From the NCBI RefSeq assembly GCF_000016065.1, contig NC_009092.1, forward strand, positions 1,612,001 through 1,676,000: a stretch of 64,000 bases of DNA, read 5' to 3'. The notes under the pieces are model-generated. The model was not told where the DNA came from. It made no database searches and worked only from the letters and a program-made list of their open reading frames with translations. Origin of the DNA: Shewanella loihica PV-4 (GTDB taxonomy: Bacteria; Pseudomonadota; Gammaproteobacteria; Enterobacterales; Shewanellaceae). Every line of letters starts with the position of its first letter. Position 1 is the first letter of the stretch. Positions 8,698 to 17,678 of this stretch are shown here, piece by piece. A program made the translations under genes and the position numbers.

Positions 8698-10437
8698 ATG
8701 ACGTATACTAGAGAAAAAAATACTCAACTGTTAATATCACTTCTAAAACAACATGGTGTTAGATATGTAGTTGCTTCACCTGGCAATACAAACACTGCTT
8801 TCATTGGAAGTATTCAAGGAGATCAGTATTTTACAATATTCTCCGCTGTAGATGAACGTTCGGCTGCTTATATGGCCTGCGGAATAGCTGCGGAGACCGG
8901 TGAGACAGTTGTAATTAGCTGTACTGGCGCTACTGCTTCGAGAAATTATCTGCCAGGTATGACTGAAGCATACTATAGAAAATTGCCGGTTATTGCAGTG
9001 ACGTCATCGCAACCCATTGCAAATATAGGACACCTTTCTGCCCAATTACTCGATAGAACAGTAATCCCAAAAGATGTTGCAAAATTATCTGTTAATCTTC
9101 CTATTGTAAAAGATAATGATGATGTTTGGGAATGCGAAATCAAAATTAACCAAGCAATTTTGGAGTCGTGTAGACATGGGGGCGGTCCAGTACATATTAA
9201 TCTACCAACGACATTTACAAAGCCATTTGATGTTAACAAAATACAGCATGCTAGGTTAATAAACAGAGTTACTATTGATGATCAGTTCCCTTTGTTAGAG
9301 GATAAGAAGGTAGCTATTTTTATTGGATCTCACAAGAAAATGTCAAAGGATGTTGAGTCTTTAATAGATAGATTTTGTGAAGAAAATAACTCTGTAGTTT
9401 TTTGTGATCATACAAGTGCTTATAAAGGGAAGTATAGAGTTCATTATTCATTAGTATCAGGTCAAGAATATAATAGCATAATTACTGAAAGGCCGGACAT
9501 TTTAATTCATTTTGGAGAAGTAACGGGCGATTATTATAATCTTAAGATTGCCGCCAAAGAGCAAGTGTGGAGAGTTAGTGACGATGGTGAAATACGAGAC
9601 TCTTTCCGCAAGTTAAGATATGTATTTGAAATGTCACTTAACTCTTTCTTTTTAAATTATGTAGGTCATGGTACTGAAATAAATATTAGTTATTATGAAA
9701 CATGTAAAGCCAAATTAGATCAAGTTAGGAACAATATTCCTGAAATACCATTTTCAAATATCTGGGCAGCATCCCAAGTTTCATCGAAATTACCGGATCA
9801 TTCAGTGATTCACTTTGGTATATTGAATAGCCTTCGATCATGGAATTTTTTTGATATTCCAGACACCGTTACCTCTGACTCAAATGTAGGCGGCTTCGGA
9901 ATTGACGGCAACATGTCTTCGTTAATTGGTGCCTCACTAACTAATCCTGAAAAACTGTATTTTTTGGTTAATGGCGATTTGGCTTTCTTTTATGATTTAA
10001 ATGTATTAGGCAATAGACATGTCGGAGCTAATATTAGAATTTTACTTGTGAATAATGGGAAAGGCACAGAGTTTAGGCAGTATAACCATCATGCTAACTA
10101 TTTTGGTGAAGATACAGATAAGTATATCGCAGCAGCGGGCCATTTCGGTAATAAGTCGAAAAGCTTAGTTAAATGTTTTGTTGAGAACCTCGGATTTGAA
10201 TATATTTGCGCATCTGATAAACAAGAATTTTTATTTCAAATTGACAGATTTGTTACTAAGAACGTTCAAGATAGACCGATGGTATTTGAAATTTTCACGA
10301 ATAGTAACGATGAAAGTTGTGCTTTAGAAAAAATGCTTTCTATTGATATAGATAAAAAAATTGTCAGGAAAAATAAAGTCAAAAGTGTAGTTGGAACTTC
10401 TGTTATTAGTAGTGTAAAGAAAATACTTGGTAGTTAA
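8698..10437 (+). CDS. Thiamine-diphosphate-dependent enzyme, MenD-like
   Basis: A 579-residue ThDP enzyme with the three usual domains. The N-terminal Pyr domain has ASPGNTNTAF and the cofactor-activating Glu in AVDERSAAYMACGIA (about residue 50). The middle domain is degenerate. The C-terminal PP domain has the metal/ThDP motif NGDLAFFYDLNVLG running to VNNGKG, which resembles MenD more than acetolactate synthase. It is unlikely to be menaquinone MenD itself: it lies inside an O-antigen-type cluster next to an SDR and has no men neighbours. The ATG at 8698 has GGAG 9 bases upstream. An acyloin or C2/C4 transfer onto a keto-sugar, or making of an acid substituent, are possible roles; this is inference. 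Confidence 0.8.
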   Translation: MTYTREKNTQLLISLLKQHGVRYVVASPGNTNTAFIGSIQGDQYFTIFSAVDERSAAYMACGIAAETGETVVISCTGATASRNYLPGMTEAYYRKLPVIAVTSSQPIANIGHLSAQLLDRTVIPKDVAKLSVNLPIVKDNDDVWECEIKINQAILESCRHGGGPVHINLPTTFTKPFDVNKIQHARLINRVTIDDQFPLLEDKKVAIFIGSHKKMSKDVESLIDRFCEENNSVVFCDHTSAYKGKYRVHYSLVSGQEYNSIITERPDILIHFGEVTGDYYNLKIAAKEQVWRVSDDGEIRDSFRKLRYVFEMSLNSFFLNYVGHGTEINISYYETCKAKLDQVRNNIPEIPFSNIWAASQVSSKLPDHSVIHFGILNSLRSWNFFDIPDTVTSDSNVGGFGIDGNMSSLIGASLTNPEKLYFLVNGDLAFFYDLNVLGNRHVGANIRILLVNNGKGTEFRQYNHHANYFGEDTDKYIAAAGHFGNKSKSLVKCFVENLGFEYICASDKQEFLFQIDRFVTKNVQDRPMVFEIFTNSNDESCALEKMLSIDIDKKIVRKNKVKSVVGTSVISSVKKILGS

Positions 10438-10439
10438 AA

Positions 10440-11570
10440 ATGAAAATTGGAATCGTTACATTTCATCGCGCGTTAAATTATGGCGCAGTGTTACAAGCAT
10501 GTGCAATGCGCAGGATATTTAGTGACCATGGCGAAGTCGAGATGGTTGATTATTGGCCTGATTATCATAGTTCTCATTACTCGTTACTTGACACGCGCTT
10601 TTTGAATAAAAATCAATCACTATCAAGTCGAGTAAGGCTGCTTAAGTCTGCTATTAAACGCATTATATTGCTGCCAGTTCGGTTGAAAAGGAATAAAAAG
10701 TTTTTATCCTTTATCGATTCTAATATAGTAAAAGTTTCTAATGCTCCAATAAAATTGGCAAACAAAATACCTGATTATTTTGATGTAGTCGTATATGGAA
10801 GTGATCAAATTTGGCGTGTGTATGATTTTGATAATTACCCTAGACCAGACATGGTATATATGGGCGCTGGTGTTTTAGACGGAACTAGGAAAATAGCATT
10901 TGCAGCAAGTATGGGGGATGTTAACGTTGATACACTATGTGATGATAGTGTTATTAAAGCTCTTAAAAATTTTGAACATATAAACGTTAGAGAACAAGCT
11001 TTGAGTGAATCTTTACTAAAGCATTCAGGACTTTCCTCTTGCGTAGTGTTAGATCCAACTTTTTTAGTTAGTTCTGATGTTTGGAAGAGAATGGCTGAAA
11101 CAATACCAAGAAATAGGAAAGATAATAAATATGCACTTTTTTATAGCTTGATTCCTTCAGAGGAGTCTATACGGATTGCTAAAAATATAGCCGAAGAGAA
11201 AGGCGTTGAGTTAGTTGAGATTAATGGTTTTGAGACTATAGGTGGATTGTTTAATAAGTCGGTGGCTCAGTCGGCAGGTCCTTTGGATTTCCTTGAACTT
11301 ATTATGAATGCAGAGTTTATTGTATCTACTTCATTCCATGGTGTTGTTTTTTCGATCATTTTTGAGAAGCAATTCTGTGCTTGCGGCATGAAGGGGCACT
11401 CTGAAAGAGTTAGGAGTTTACTTTCTAAGCTTTCTATAGAAGACAGGCTAATAGATACTGTTGAACAGTTAGAATCTCTTGGTGAAATTGACTATAAAGA
11501 GGTGACTAAATTATTAGCTAGGGAAATAGAACATTCAAAAGAGTTACTCGAATATTCGTTATTTGAATGA
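10440..11570 (+). CDS. Polysaccharide pyruvyl transferase family protein
   Basis: A 376-residue cytoplasmic protein of the PS_pyruv_trans (CsaB/WcaK-like) family. The start MKIGIVTFHRALNYGAVLQA is characteristic of family members with the 'NYGAvLQ' motif. DVVVYGSDQIWRV, NVREQALSESLL, VLDPTFLV and the ISTSFHGVVFSI-like segment (FIVSTSFHG) follow in the expected order. Members transfer pyruvate from PEP to a sugar as a ketal, or act as relatives with other substrates. It begins 2 bases after the ThDP gene and overlaps the next transferase (ATGA). Confidence 0.88.
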   Translation: MKIGIVTFHRALNYGAVLQACAMRRIFSDHGEVEMVDYWPDYHSSHYSLLDTRFLNKNQSLSSRVRLLKSAIKRIILLPVRLKRNKKFLSFIDSNIVKVSNAPIKLANKIPDYFDVVVYGSDQIWRVYDFDNYPRPDMVYMGAGVLDGTRKIAFAASMGDVNVDTLCDDSVIKALKNFEHINVREQALSESLLKHSGLSSCVVLDPTFLVSSDVWKRMAETIPRNRKDNKYALFYSLIPSEESIRIAKNIAEEKGVELVEINGFETIGGLFNKSVAQSAGPLDFLELIMNAEFIVSTSFHGVVFSIIFEKQFCACGMKGHSERVRSLLSKLSIEDRLIDTVEQLESLGEIDYKEVTKLLAREIEHSKELLEYSLFE

Positions 11571-12721
11571 GCTTAAAAATGAAATTAATTTATGTAGTTG
11601 AAAGCTCCGTACCATATGGAGCAAATAAATGTTTAATTGAAATTATTGATAGGTTAGATAAAGACAAACATGAGGTAATGGTTGTAGGCGCTGATGAAGG
11701 AGCTCTATCATCATGGCTTAGAGAGAGAAATGTTTCATATGTTTCTTTAAATCATCGATTATCAATATATCCAGTCTTAAATAGTAGGAAAGATTATCTG
11801 TTGTGGCTTCCGAGACTTTTTCGGAGAGTAGCATTAAACGTTATTGCGATGGTCAAGTTTTTTAAAATATGCAAGCGTTTTAAACCTGACATTGTGCATA
11901 CTAATGTTGGGCCGTGTTCATTAGGCTATTTTGTAGCAACATATCTGGGAATAAAGCACGTTTGGCACGTCAGGGAATATCAAGATTTGGACTTTGGAAT
12001 GTCATTCTTTCCAAATAGAAAAGCTTTCCTTAAGCGCCTTAAACGTTCAGATGCCGTTATATGTATTACTAATTCCATAGCTGCTCATTTTCATTTGACG
12101 GATAATGAAAACTTAGCCGTGATAAATGACGGCGTTATTTCAGATGAAAAAGAAATAGATATTATTCAGAAAGAAAATTATTTTCTTTTTGCTGGTAGGT
12201 TAGAGGCTGCAAAAGGTATAGAAGAGGCTATTGAATCATTTTTTGAGTTTTGCGAAACAGACTCATCCGGTATTAGCTTTTATGTCGCTGGTGACGGTAA
12301 CTTTAATTACTTAAAAAAATTAAAGGAAAAGGTTTCAAAGAGTAATTTCAGTAATAGGGTTAGATTTTTAGGTTTCAGGGATGATATTTTTGCACTAATG
12401 CGAATGGCTAAGGCCCTGGTAGTAGCATCAAGGTGTGAGGGGTTTGGCTTGATAACGGCGGAGGCTATGTATCAAGGTACTTTAGTTATTGGACGCGATA
12501 CTGGTGGAACCTCGGAGATATTAAAAGACAGTAAAGGGATTCATTACGGCTTTCTGTTTAATTCTATAGATGAACTCACGAAATTAATGCATGAGGTGGT
12601 TGATTTAAGTCCTGATGAGTATACAAAAATGGCTCGCTCAGCTCAAAGAAGAACTTTAGATAAATATACCATCAATAGAAATTTCCGTGAAATATCTGAT
12701 GTGTATAATACCCTTATGTAA
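11567..12721 (+). CDS. Glycosyltransferase family 4
   Basis: A 384-residue GT-B transferase. The N-terminal domain begins with MKLIYVVESSVPYGANKCLIE after a short MSLK leader. The C-terminal GT1/GT4 domain has YFLFAGRLEAAKGIEEAI, FLGFRDDIFALM and SRCEGFGLITAEAMYQGT, the last holding the E-x7-E pair that binds the nucleotide sugar. ATG 11567 overlaps the previous stop (ATGA); ATG 11579 is an alternative. It adds one sugar to the growing lipid-linked repeat at the inner membrane. Donor and acceptor unknown. Confidence 0.9.
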   Translation: MSLKMKLIYVVESSVPYGANKCLIEIIDRLDKDKHEVMVVGADEGALSSWLRERNVSYVSLNHRLSIYPVLNSRKDYLLWLPRLFRRVALNVIAMVKFFKICKRFKPDIVHTNVGPCSLGYFVATYLGIKHVWHVREYQDLDFGMSFFPNRKAFLKRLKRSDAVICITNSIAAHFHLTDNENLAVINDGVISDEKEIDIIQKENYFLFAGRLEAAKGIEEAIESFFEFCETDSSGISFYVAGDGNFNYLKKLKEKVSKSNFSNRVRFLGFRDDIFALMRMAKALVVASRCEGFGLITAEAMYQGTLVIGRDTGGTSEILKDSKGIHYGFLFNSIDELTKLMHEVVDLSPDEYTKMARSAQRRTLDKYTINRNFREISDVYNTLM

Positions 12722-12732
12722 GGTGATTTTTT

Positions 12733-13311
12733 ATGGTTAAGTTAAGGCTTTTTTTTATGTTCTTATGTGGTCTTTTTTGGTTTAAAAAGGCCGGAGTGTA
12801 TATATCTCCTAGTTCAAGAGTAATCGGTGCTGATAGAATTTCAGTTGGTAGGAAGTTCGGTGCTGGTTCTGGATTTTGGATGGAGGCAATAGGATCATAT
12901 GCAGATAGATTATATCAACCTATGATTTCTATCGGGAATAACGTCAGTTTTAGTAATAATTGCCATGTATCATCAATTAATAAAATTCACATCGGGAATA
13001 ATGTTTTAGTTGGCAGTAATGTCCACATTACTGATTTATCACATGGGTGTTATTCAGAGGCTAACTCGTCTTGCGATCCTGAAGAACCACCGATTTATAG
13101 AGCGTTATTTAGCGGCGGAGAAGTAGTAATTTCCGATAATGTTTGGATTGGAGATGGTGTAGTCATTCTACCAGGAGTTACCATTGGCCGCGGTACAGTC
13201 ATCGGCGCAAACAGTGTTGTCAGTCGTTCTATTCCAGAAAATTCTATTGCAGTTGGTAATCCTGCAGTCGTAATAAAGCAATATAGGAATGGCGGATGGC
13301 GCCGAATTTAA
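12733..13311 (+). CDS. Hexapeptide-repeat acyltransferase (acetyltransferase)
   Basis: A 192-residue left-handed beta-helix protein. Hexapeptide repeats run through ISIGNNVSFSNNCHV, IHIGNNVLVGSNVHI and VVISDNVWIGDGVVILPGVTIGRGTVIGANSVVS. The His of LSHG is the likely catalytic residue. The C-terminal IPENSIAVGNPAVVIK is typical of WbbJ/NodL-like O-acetyltransferases. It probably O-acetylates a sugar of the repeat unit using acetyl-CoA. It lies 11 bases after a GT4 gene and 22 bases before the WbsX-like gene. Confidence 0.87.
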   Translation: MVKLRLFFMFLCGLFWFKKAGVYISPSSRVIGADRISVGRKFGAGSGFWMEAIGSYADRLYQPMISIGNNVSFSNNCHVSSINKIHIGNNVLVGSNVHITDLSHGCYSEANSSCDPEEPPIYRALFSGGEVVISDNVWIGDGVVILPGVTIGRGTVIGANSVVSRSIPENSIAVGNPAVVIKQYRNGGWRRI

Positions 13312-13333
13312 AGTTTATACACAGAGATTTATA

Positions 13334-14407
13334 ATGGAAAAAATAGCATATTATCTTGGCCAATATCATTCATTAGAGGAAAATAATGCATTTTGGGGGG
13401 AAGGGTTTACTGAATGGCATAATGTTGCTAAGGCTAGGCCTTTGTTCCCATCACATAGGCAGCCAGTTTTACCAGGTAAACTAGGATTCTATGATTTACG
13501 AAATAATGATACAATTGAAGAACAGGTAGCCTTAGCTGATAGTTTTGGAGTTACAGCTTTCTGTCACTGGCACTATTGGTTTGGCGGGAAACGAGTATTG
13601 TATAGGCCATTCGATTCTATGCTAAAAATTCAAAATTCACCTGTAAAGGTAATGTTGGGTTGGGCAAATGAATCTTGGACAGGCATTTGGCATGGGCTTT
13701 CAGATCAAGTGATTTTTGAGCAACCCTATAATAAAATTGAGTTGAACGAACATGCTAAGCTGCTAGCAGATTATTTTCGACATGAGAACTACTTGAAGGT
13801 TAACGGTAAGGCTGCTTTTCTAATATACAAGCCTAGAAAAATACCTGAAAGCAAGAGCTATTTGCAACTTCTTCGACAGAAAGTATATGAAAACTGTGGC
13901 CTTGATATGTATATAATTGGCACTTGGGGACCTGGCCGGTTGGAAGTAATTCATAGTGCAGATGAATTAGGCTTGGATGCATTAGTTGCTAATAATGTTG
14001 GAGCAACGTTTAAATCTGAATTATCAAGAAAGTTATATAATGGTTTTTGGACTGCAGCCAAATCATTAGGTCTTGGCCCAGAGTTAAGAAATTATGCATC
14101 GACAGTTAAAACTTTAGAGTACGCTCACCAAAATATTTCTGGCACCGTTCACTCTACTATTGTTACTGGATGGGATAATAGCCCAAGATCAAATCGCCGA
14201 GCATTGGTTTTGACTAACTTTAACGAAAATTCATTTAAATATGCAATCGATATAGCGATTTCTAATGAGAAAAATAATGAAAATAAGTTATTATTTATTA
14301 AATCTTGGAATGAATGGGCAGAAGGGAACACTTTAGAACCTCGCTTTAAAGAAGACTGGAGTTTAGGAAAGGTTCTCAAAAAACAGATCATTAAGCATGA
14401 TGTATAG
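13334..14407 (+). CDS. WbsX / GH99-like glycan protein
   Basis: A 357-residue protein of the WbsX type found in O-antigen clusters: MEKIAYYLGQYHSLEENNAFWGEGFTEWHNV at the start, then FCHWHYWFGG, MLGWANESW and LFIKSWNEWAEGNTLEP near the C-terminus, a conserved Trp/Glu-rich pattern related to GH99 mannanase-like folds. No signal peptide is seen, so action on cytoplasmic or lipid-linked glycans is more likely than secreted hydrolysis. The ATG at 13334 starts the homologous part; an upstream ATG at 13289 would overlap the acetyltransferase by 23 bases and add 15 unrelated residues. The biochemical role of the family is not settled; glycosyltransferase and glycosidase roles have both been suggested. 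Confidence 0.75.
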   Translation: MEKIAYYLGQYHSLEENNAFWGEGFTEWHNVAKARPLFPSHRQPVLPGKLGFYDLRNNDTIEEQVALADSFGVTAFCHWHYWFGGKRVLYRPFDSMLKIQNSPVKVMLGWANESWTGIWHGLSDQVIFEQPYNKIELNEHAKLLADYFRHENYLKVNGKAAFLIYKPRKIPESKSYLQLLRQKVYENCGLDMYIIGTWGPGRLEVIHSADELGLDALVANNVGATFKSELSRKLYNGFWTAAKSLGLGPELRNYASTVKTLEYAHQNISGTVHSTIVTGWDNSPRSNRRALVLTNFNENSFKYAIDIAISNEKNNENKLLFIKSWNEWAEGNTLEPRFKEDWSLGKVLKKQIIKHDV

Positions 14408-15377
14408 AATTAGTATCTATAAGATAGGTTTTTTATTTCTAGCTTTAAGTCTCTGCGCTATTTTGGCTTTAAGACATATCCCTAGTTTTTATGACATCAA
14501 TGATTCTGGACGATATGTAGCTTGGATTGAGTCTTATTGCCTAGGGGAGGAGGGCTATTATGAAGATAAACTTGAAAGCCCTTCTTATCAACTATTTTAT
14601 TCAGTGGCTACGCTTAATTGTACGATAACTGAGCCCCACACATTTCTTTTTATCGTTGCCTTGTTTACTCCTCTTCCATTTGTTTTGTTCAGTAGAGGAG
14701 GGTGTGGTAACTTCATGTGGAGTTTGACTTTTTTTTTAAGTGTCTTTAGTTTAGAGTTAATGACAAATGCTTTGAGGCAAAGCTTAGGTTTAATGCTTTT
14801 TATGTTTTCTCTGGCGCTTATAAAAAAGTCTAAACTCTTCGCTTTTGTAATTCTAATTGTGTCAATATTTAGCCATCCTTCTGTCGCAATATATAGTCCG
14901 CTTTTTATAGTTATGGCATATAATGGTTTTGTGCTTAGAGTGTTGCGTCACAAGCCTTACATGTTTTTATTTTTTAGCTTGGTTGTTTTGTTTTTGGGGG
15001 TTATTTCAAATTACTCTTTGTTTTGGGGGCAGTTAAACTTCTATCAATCTATATATATGAACTCATTGAATTTAAGCTTTGTGCTTTATGTGACCTTTCC
15101 GGTCTTTTTTGTGTGGTTTACTCGTTACGTTGTAGATTATGAATTAGTAAGTTTCGACGAAAGGTTCTGTTTTTTTTATTCTTTGTTTTTAATTGTGGTT
15201 ACTTTAGTTTTTTTTCCCGCAATAACTTATAGGGTGGTTTTTTTAACCTTTCCAATTTATATATTTATAATTAGTAGGGAGGGAGTGACCAAACTGTCTG
15301 GGTTATGCGCTTGTATTGGTTTGGTAATTCATATGTCTGTGATGATGCTGTTCTCTTCTAATAGGATTTTATATTAA
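14397..15377 (+). CDS. wzy: Probable O-antigen/EpsG-type polymerase (Wzy)
   Basis: A 326-residue membrane protein with about 8-10 hydrophobic segments. The N-terminal half resembles EpsG-type polymerases: DINDSGRYVAWIES after the first helix, then SPSYQLFYSV, and ELMTNALRQSLGLMLFMFSL, the 'xxxRQxxa' pattern common in EpsG/Wzy proteins. It is the only multi-pass protein in the cluster besides Wzx, so it is the best Wzy candidate. It overlaps the WbsX-like gene by 11 bases and shares one base with the next GT2 start. Wzy proteins are too divergent for certainty. Confidence 0.72.
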   Translation: MMYRISIYKIGFLFLALSLCAILALRHIPSFYDINDSGRYVAWIESYCLGEEGYYEDKLESPSYQLFYSVATLNCTITEPHTFLFIVALFTPLPFVLFSRGGCGNFMWSLTFFLSVFSLELMTNALRQSLGLMLFMFSLALIKKSKLFAFVILIVSIFSHPSVAIYSPLFIVMAYNGFVLRVLRHKPYMFLFFSLVVLFLGVISNYSLFWGQLNFYQSIYMNSLNLSFVLYVTFPVFFVWFTRYVVDYELVSFDERFCFFYSLFLIVVTLVFFPAITYRVVFLTFPIYIFIISREGVTKLSGLCACIGLVIHMSVMMLFSSNRILY

Positions 15378-16186
15378 TGGGTAAATTAATTACAGTTGTT
15401 ATACCTACATATAATAGACGCCGCAAAACAATTCAGGCTATAGAGTCTGTTATATCCTCTAAGCCTGGCTTGGTTGAGATTATTGTAGTTGACGATTGTG
15501 GTTCAATACCATTCGAGTACCCATCGGTCAGAAATAATTGTGGCGTTGCTGTTAGGGTTTTGTCACTTGATGTCAACTCAGGACCCGGAATTGCAAGAAT
15601 GTTAGGTGTAAAACATGCGACGTCTAATTATATAGCTTTTTTAGATTCGGATGATGTATATAGTCCCGCGTGGGTAGACTATTTATTAACTAAGATAGCT
15701 AGCTATAGTAGTTCTGGTAATGCTAGAGTTTTTATAGCTGGGCATGCGGTTGGTGGAAATAGTTCTGGTTTTTTTGTTACTAAGTTTCTTAGTCTTGTTC
15801 CCGAAAATTTGCAAACTGTTTTAACTAGATTTGTTTCTATTTTCTTTAACCCTTTTTATACTCCTACTTTGTTCATGCATAAAGATTGTTGTCATTTTTT
15901 AAAGGGGCTTAGGCATTGCGAAGACTATTATACAAATGTATTAGGGGTTTTTACATCTTCTGAAGTTCTTGTTGTTCGAGAAGTAGCTTGTGAGTTGGGG
16001 AGGGAGCCAAACAGCAAGGGTGGGGAGTCAAATGACAAGATCAAAATGAGTCGTGGAGAAATGGTTGTTAGAAAGAGTATGTTGCGTTCGAATTCAATTT
16101 CTGTTCTTTATCGTTTATTTGTTCCCTTGGGTATGCTTTATCAAATGGCTAGGATTAGTTTTAAAAAGCTTTTTAGTTTTAAATGA
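15377..16186 (+). CDS. Glycosyltransferase family 2
   Basis: A 269-residue GT-A transferase. It begins with LITVVIPTYNRRRKTIQAIESV, then EIIVVDDCG, and SGPGIARMLGVKHATSNYIAFLDSDDVY, where LDSDD is the metal/nucleotide-sugar binding Asp motif. A hydrophobic, basic C-terminus (LFVPLGMLYQMARISFKKLF) suggests peripheral membrane association. It is the last intact gene of the AT-rich polysaccharide block before the IS remnant. Donor and acceptor unknown. Confidence 0.88.
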   Translation: MGKLITVVIPTYNRRRKTIQAIESVISSKPGLVEIIVVDDCGSIPFEYPSVRNNCGVAVRVLSLDVNSGPGIARMLGVKHATSNYIAFLDSDDVYSPAWVDYLLTKIASYSSSGNARVFIAGHAVGGNSSGFFVTKFLSLVPENLQTVLTRFVSIFFNPFYTPTLFMHKDCCHFLKGLRHCEDYYTNVLGVFTSSEVLVVREVACELGREPNSKGGESNDKIKMSRGEMVVRKSMLRSNSISVLYRLFVPLGMLYQMARISFKKLFSFK

Positions 16187-16300
16187 TATTTAGTGAATTT
16201 ATTTTATTTCGAATGTTGTGGTGTGCCGAGATTTAAGGCTTCGGTAGTGATGAATAGATTGTGTAAAGTTGATTTTTGATTTGTTTTCATACTGTTGGTG

Positions 16301-17372
16301 ATTCAGGTAGGCGTTGTTGCCTAAATCGAATTGAACCATTTTGCTCATTTGCGATCTGATCGTTAAACCCTACTATCAGGTCGCATCATGGGTACAGCCA
16401 AGGGCAACATCACCAACTGGACGCAATACAACCAAGTCTTAACCCAAAGAGGTTCATTAACCTTTTGGATGGACGATGCTGCTATCAAGCATTGGTACAA
16501 CCAACATCCTTCTGGTCGTCAGGGCCGCAGTAATACCTACAGTGACTCAGCCATTAGTACCGCGCTCATGATTAAGGGCGTGTTTAAGTTACCTCTGCGA
16601 GCGCTGTATGGGTTTATCAACTCGCTATTTCGGCTGATGGATGTTGATCTAAAATCGCCCGACTATAGCTGTATCAGCAAGCGAGCTAAGACGGTTGAAG
16701 TCAACTATCGCCTACGCAGTAAGGGACCAGCTAGGCACATCTTGATTGATGCAACAGGGCTGAAAGTCTTCGGTGAAGGAGAATGGAAAATCCGTAAGCA
16801 TGGCAAGGAGAAGCGGCGCATATGGCGCAAGATGCACTTGGCCGTTGATGCCGACACTCGCGAAATAGTGAGTGCGGTAGCCTCGCTCGATAATGTGCAT
16901 AACAGTGAAGTAATCCCTACGCTCATTAACCCACTTCGCTGTAAGATCAAGCAAGTCTCCGCCGACGGTGCCTATGACACAAAGCATTGCTACGCAGTGC
17001 TTCAGCGGAAAGGTATTACAGCCATCATTCCATCCAGGAAGAATGCAGGATATCGGCGAGGCGAACAGCCACGAAACGAGGCCGTAGATGCACTAAAAGA
17101 GAGATCAGTTAGCCTCGTGGAAGCATGATAGAGGTTATCATTAGCGGTCGTTTTCAGAGACGGTTAATATATCGCTATAAGCAACTCAACAGCGGGAAAT
17201 TGAGCCTGCGCGATTACAACGCTCAAGTAGGTGAAATTATGGCTGGCGTTGCGGCGTTGAACAAAATGAGCAGGCTAGGTATGCCTGTTCGTCAGATACC
17301 TGGATAAACTGCTGAACAGCGCAGGGGGACTGCGTTCCCTGCACTGAATTGATCAACAACGCCATTTAGGTA
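16301..17372 (+). mobile_element. Decayed IS5-family (IS903 group) insertion sequence with target-site duplication
   Basis: The element spans 16310-17363 (1054 bp, close to the 1.05 kb of IS903). The 18-bp ends are imperfect inverted repeats: GGCGTTGTTGCCTAAATC on the left and, read inward from the right, GGCGTTGTTGATCAATTC (14 of 18 match). It is flanked by a 9-bp direct repeat, attcaggta (16301-16309) and atttaggta (17364-17372), with one mismatch; 9 bp is the size known for the IS903 group. Together with the broken transposase this marks an old insertion at the boundary of the polysaccharide genes. Confidence 0.9.
16388..17307 (+). pseudogene. IS903-type transposase, disrupted by frameshifts and an in-frame stop
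   Basis: The first 240 or so residues are readable: NWTQYNQVL, GRSNTYSDSAI, then the DDE Asp segments HILIDATGLKVFG and QVSADGAYDT. After about 17100 the frame changes: a loss near aaagagagatcag moves the homologous reading (DQLASWKHDRGYH) into another frame, which meets TAG at about 17144. A further shift near 17164 is needed to reach IYRYKQLNSGKLSLRDYNAQVG, which carries on to 17307. The broken stretch is where the Y-2-R-3-E-6-K region with the third catalytic residue lies, so the enzyme is almost certainly inactive. Sequencing error would need to explain at least three separate lesions. Confidence 0.88.
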
Positions 17373-17678
17373 ATGTAATTTTTAGTTAGACGTTTAAATG
17401 AATTTACCTCAGGTTTTTTAGTTGGTTTAATATAGCTGATGGATGGAATGTTTTTATTTTATAAGTCGCTTATTGGATGCTTAAGCCAGTAGTAATTTGT
17501 GGTCAGTTTCTCTTTGAGTTGAGCTAATAGCTTTTAGATGGCACGAGTTATTTTATGTTAAAATTGGTTTTTAGCAAAGGTTACTTTATTTTTATCATTT
17601 CGAATGAATAACTTAGTTATCTATAGCGAGTGAACGTAAAGCTTAACCTATTGCCTATAACCTAGAGTGTTGTAGTTT
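17364..17678. other. Gene-free AT-rich stretch between IS remnant and wecA
   Basis: About 315 bp without a plausible coding frame. It begins with the right copy of the IS target duplication (17364-17372). The rest is AT-rich and presumably holds the promoter and leader of the wecA-like gene at 17679, but I could not pick out a convincing -35/-10 pair or an ops element here. Confidence 0.5.

Noticed and set aside
8698..10437. Calling the ThDP enzyme menD
   Set aside because: The motif similarity is partial, there are no menaquinone neighbours, and the gene is embedded in a polysaccharide cluster.
16868..16874. GCGGTAG resembling an ops core
   Set aside because: It lacks the first G of GGCGGTAG and lies inside the transposase coding sequence.
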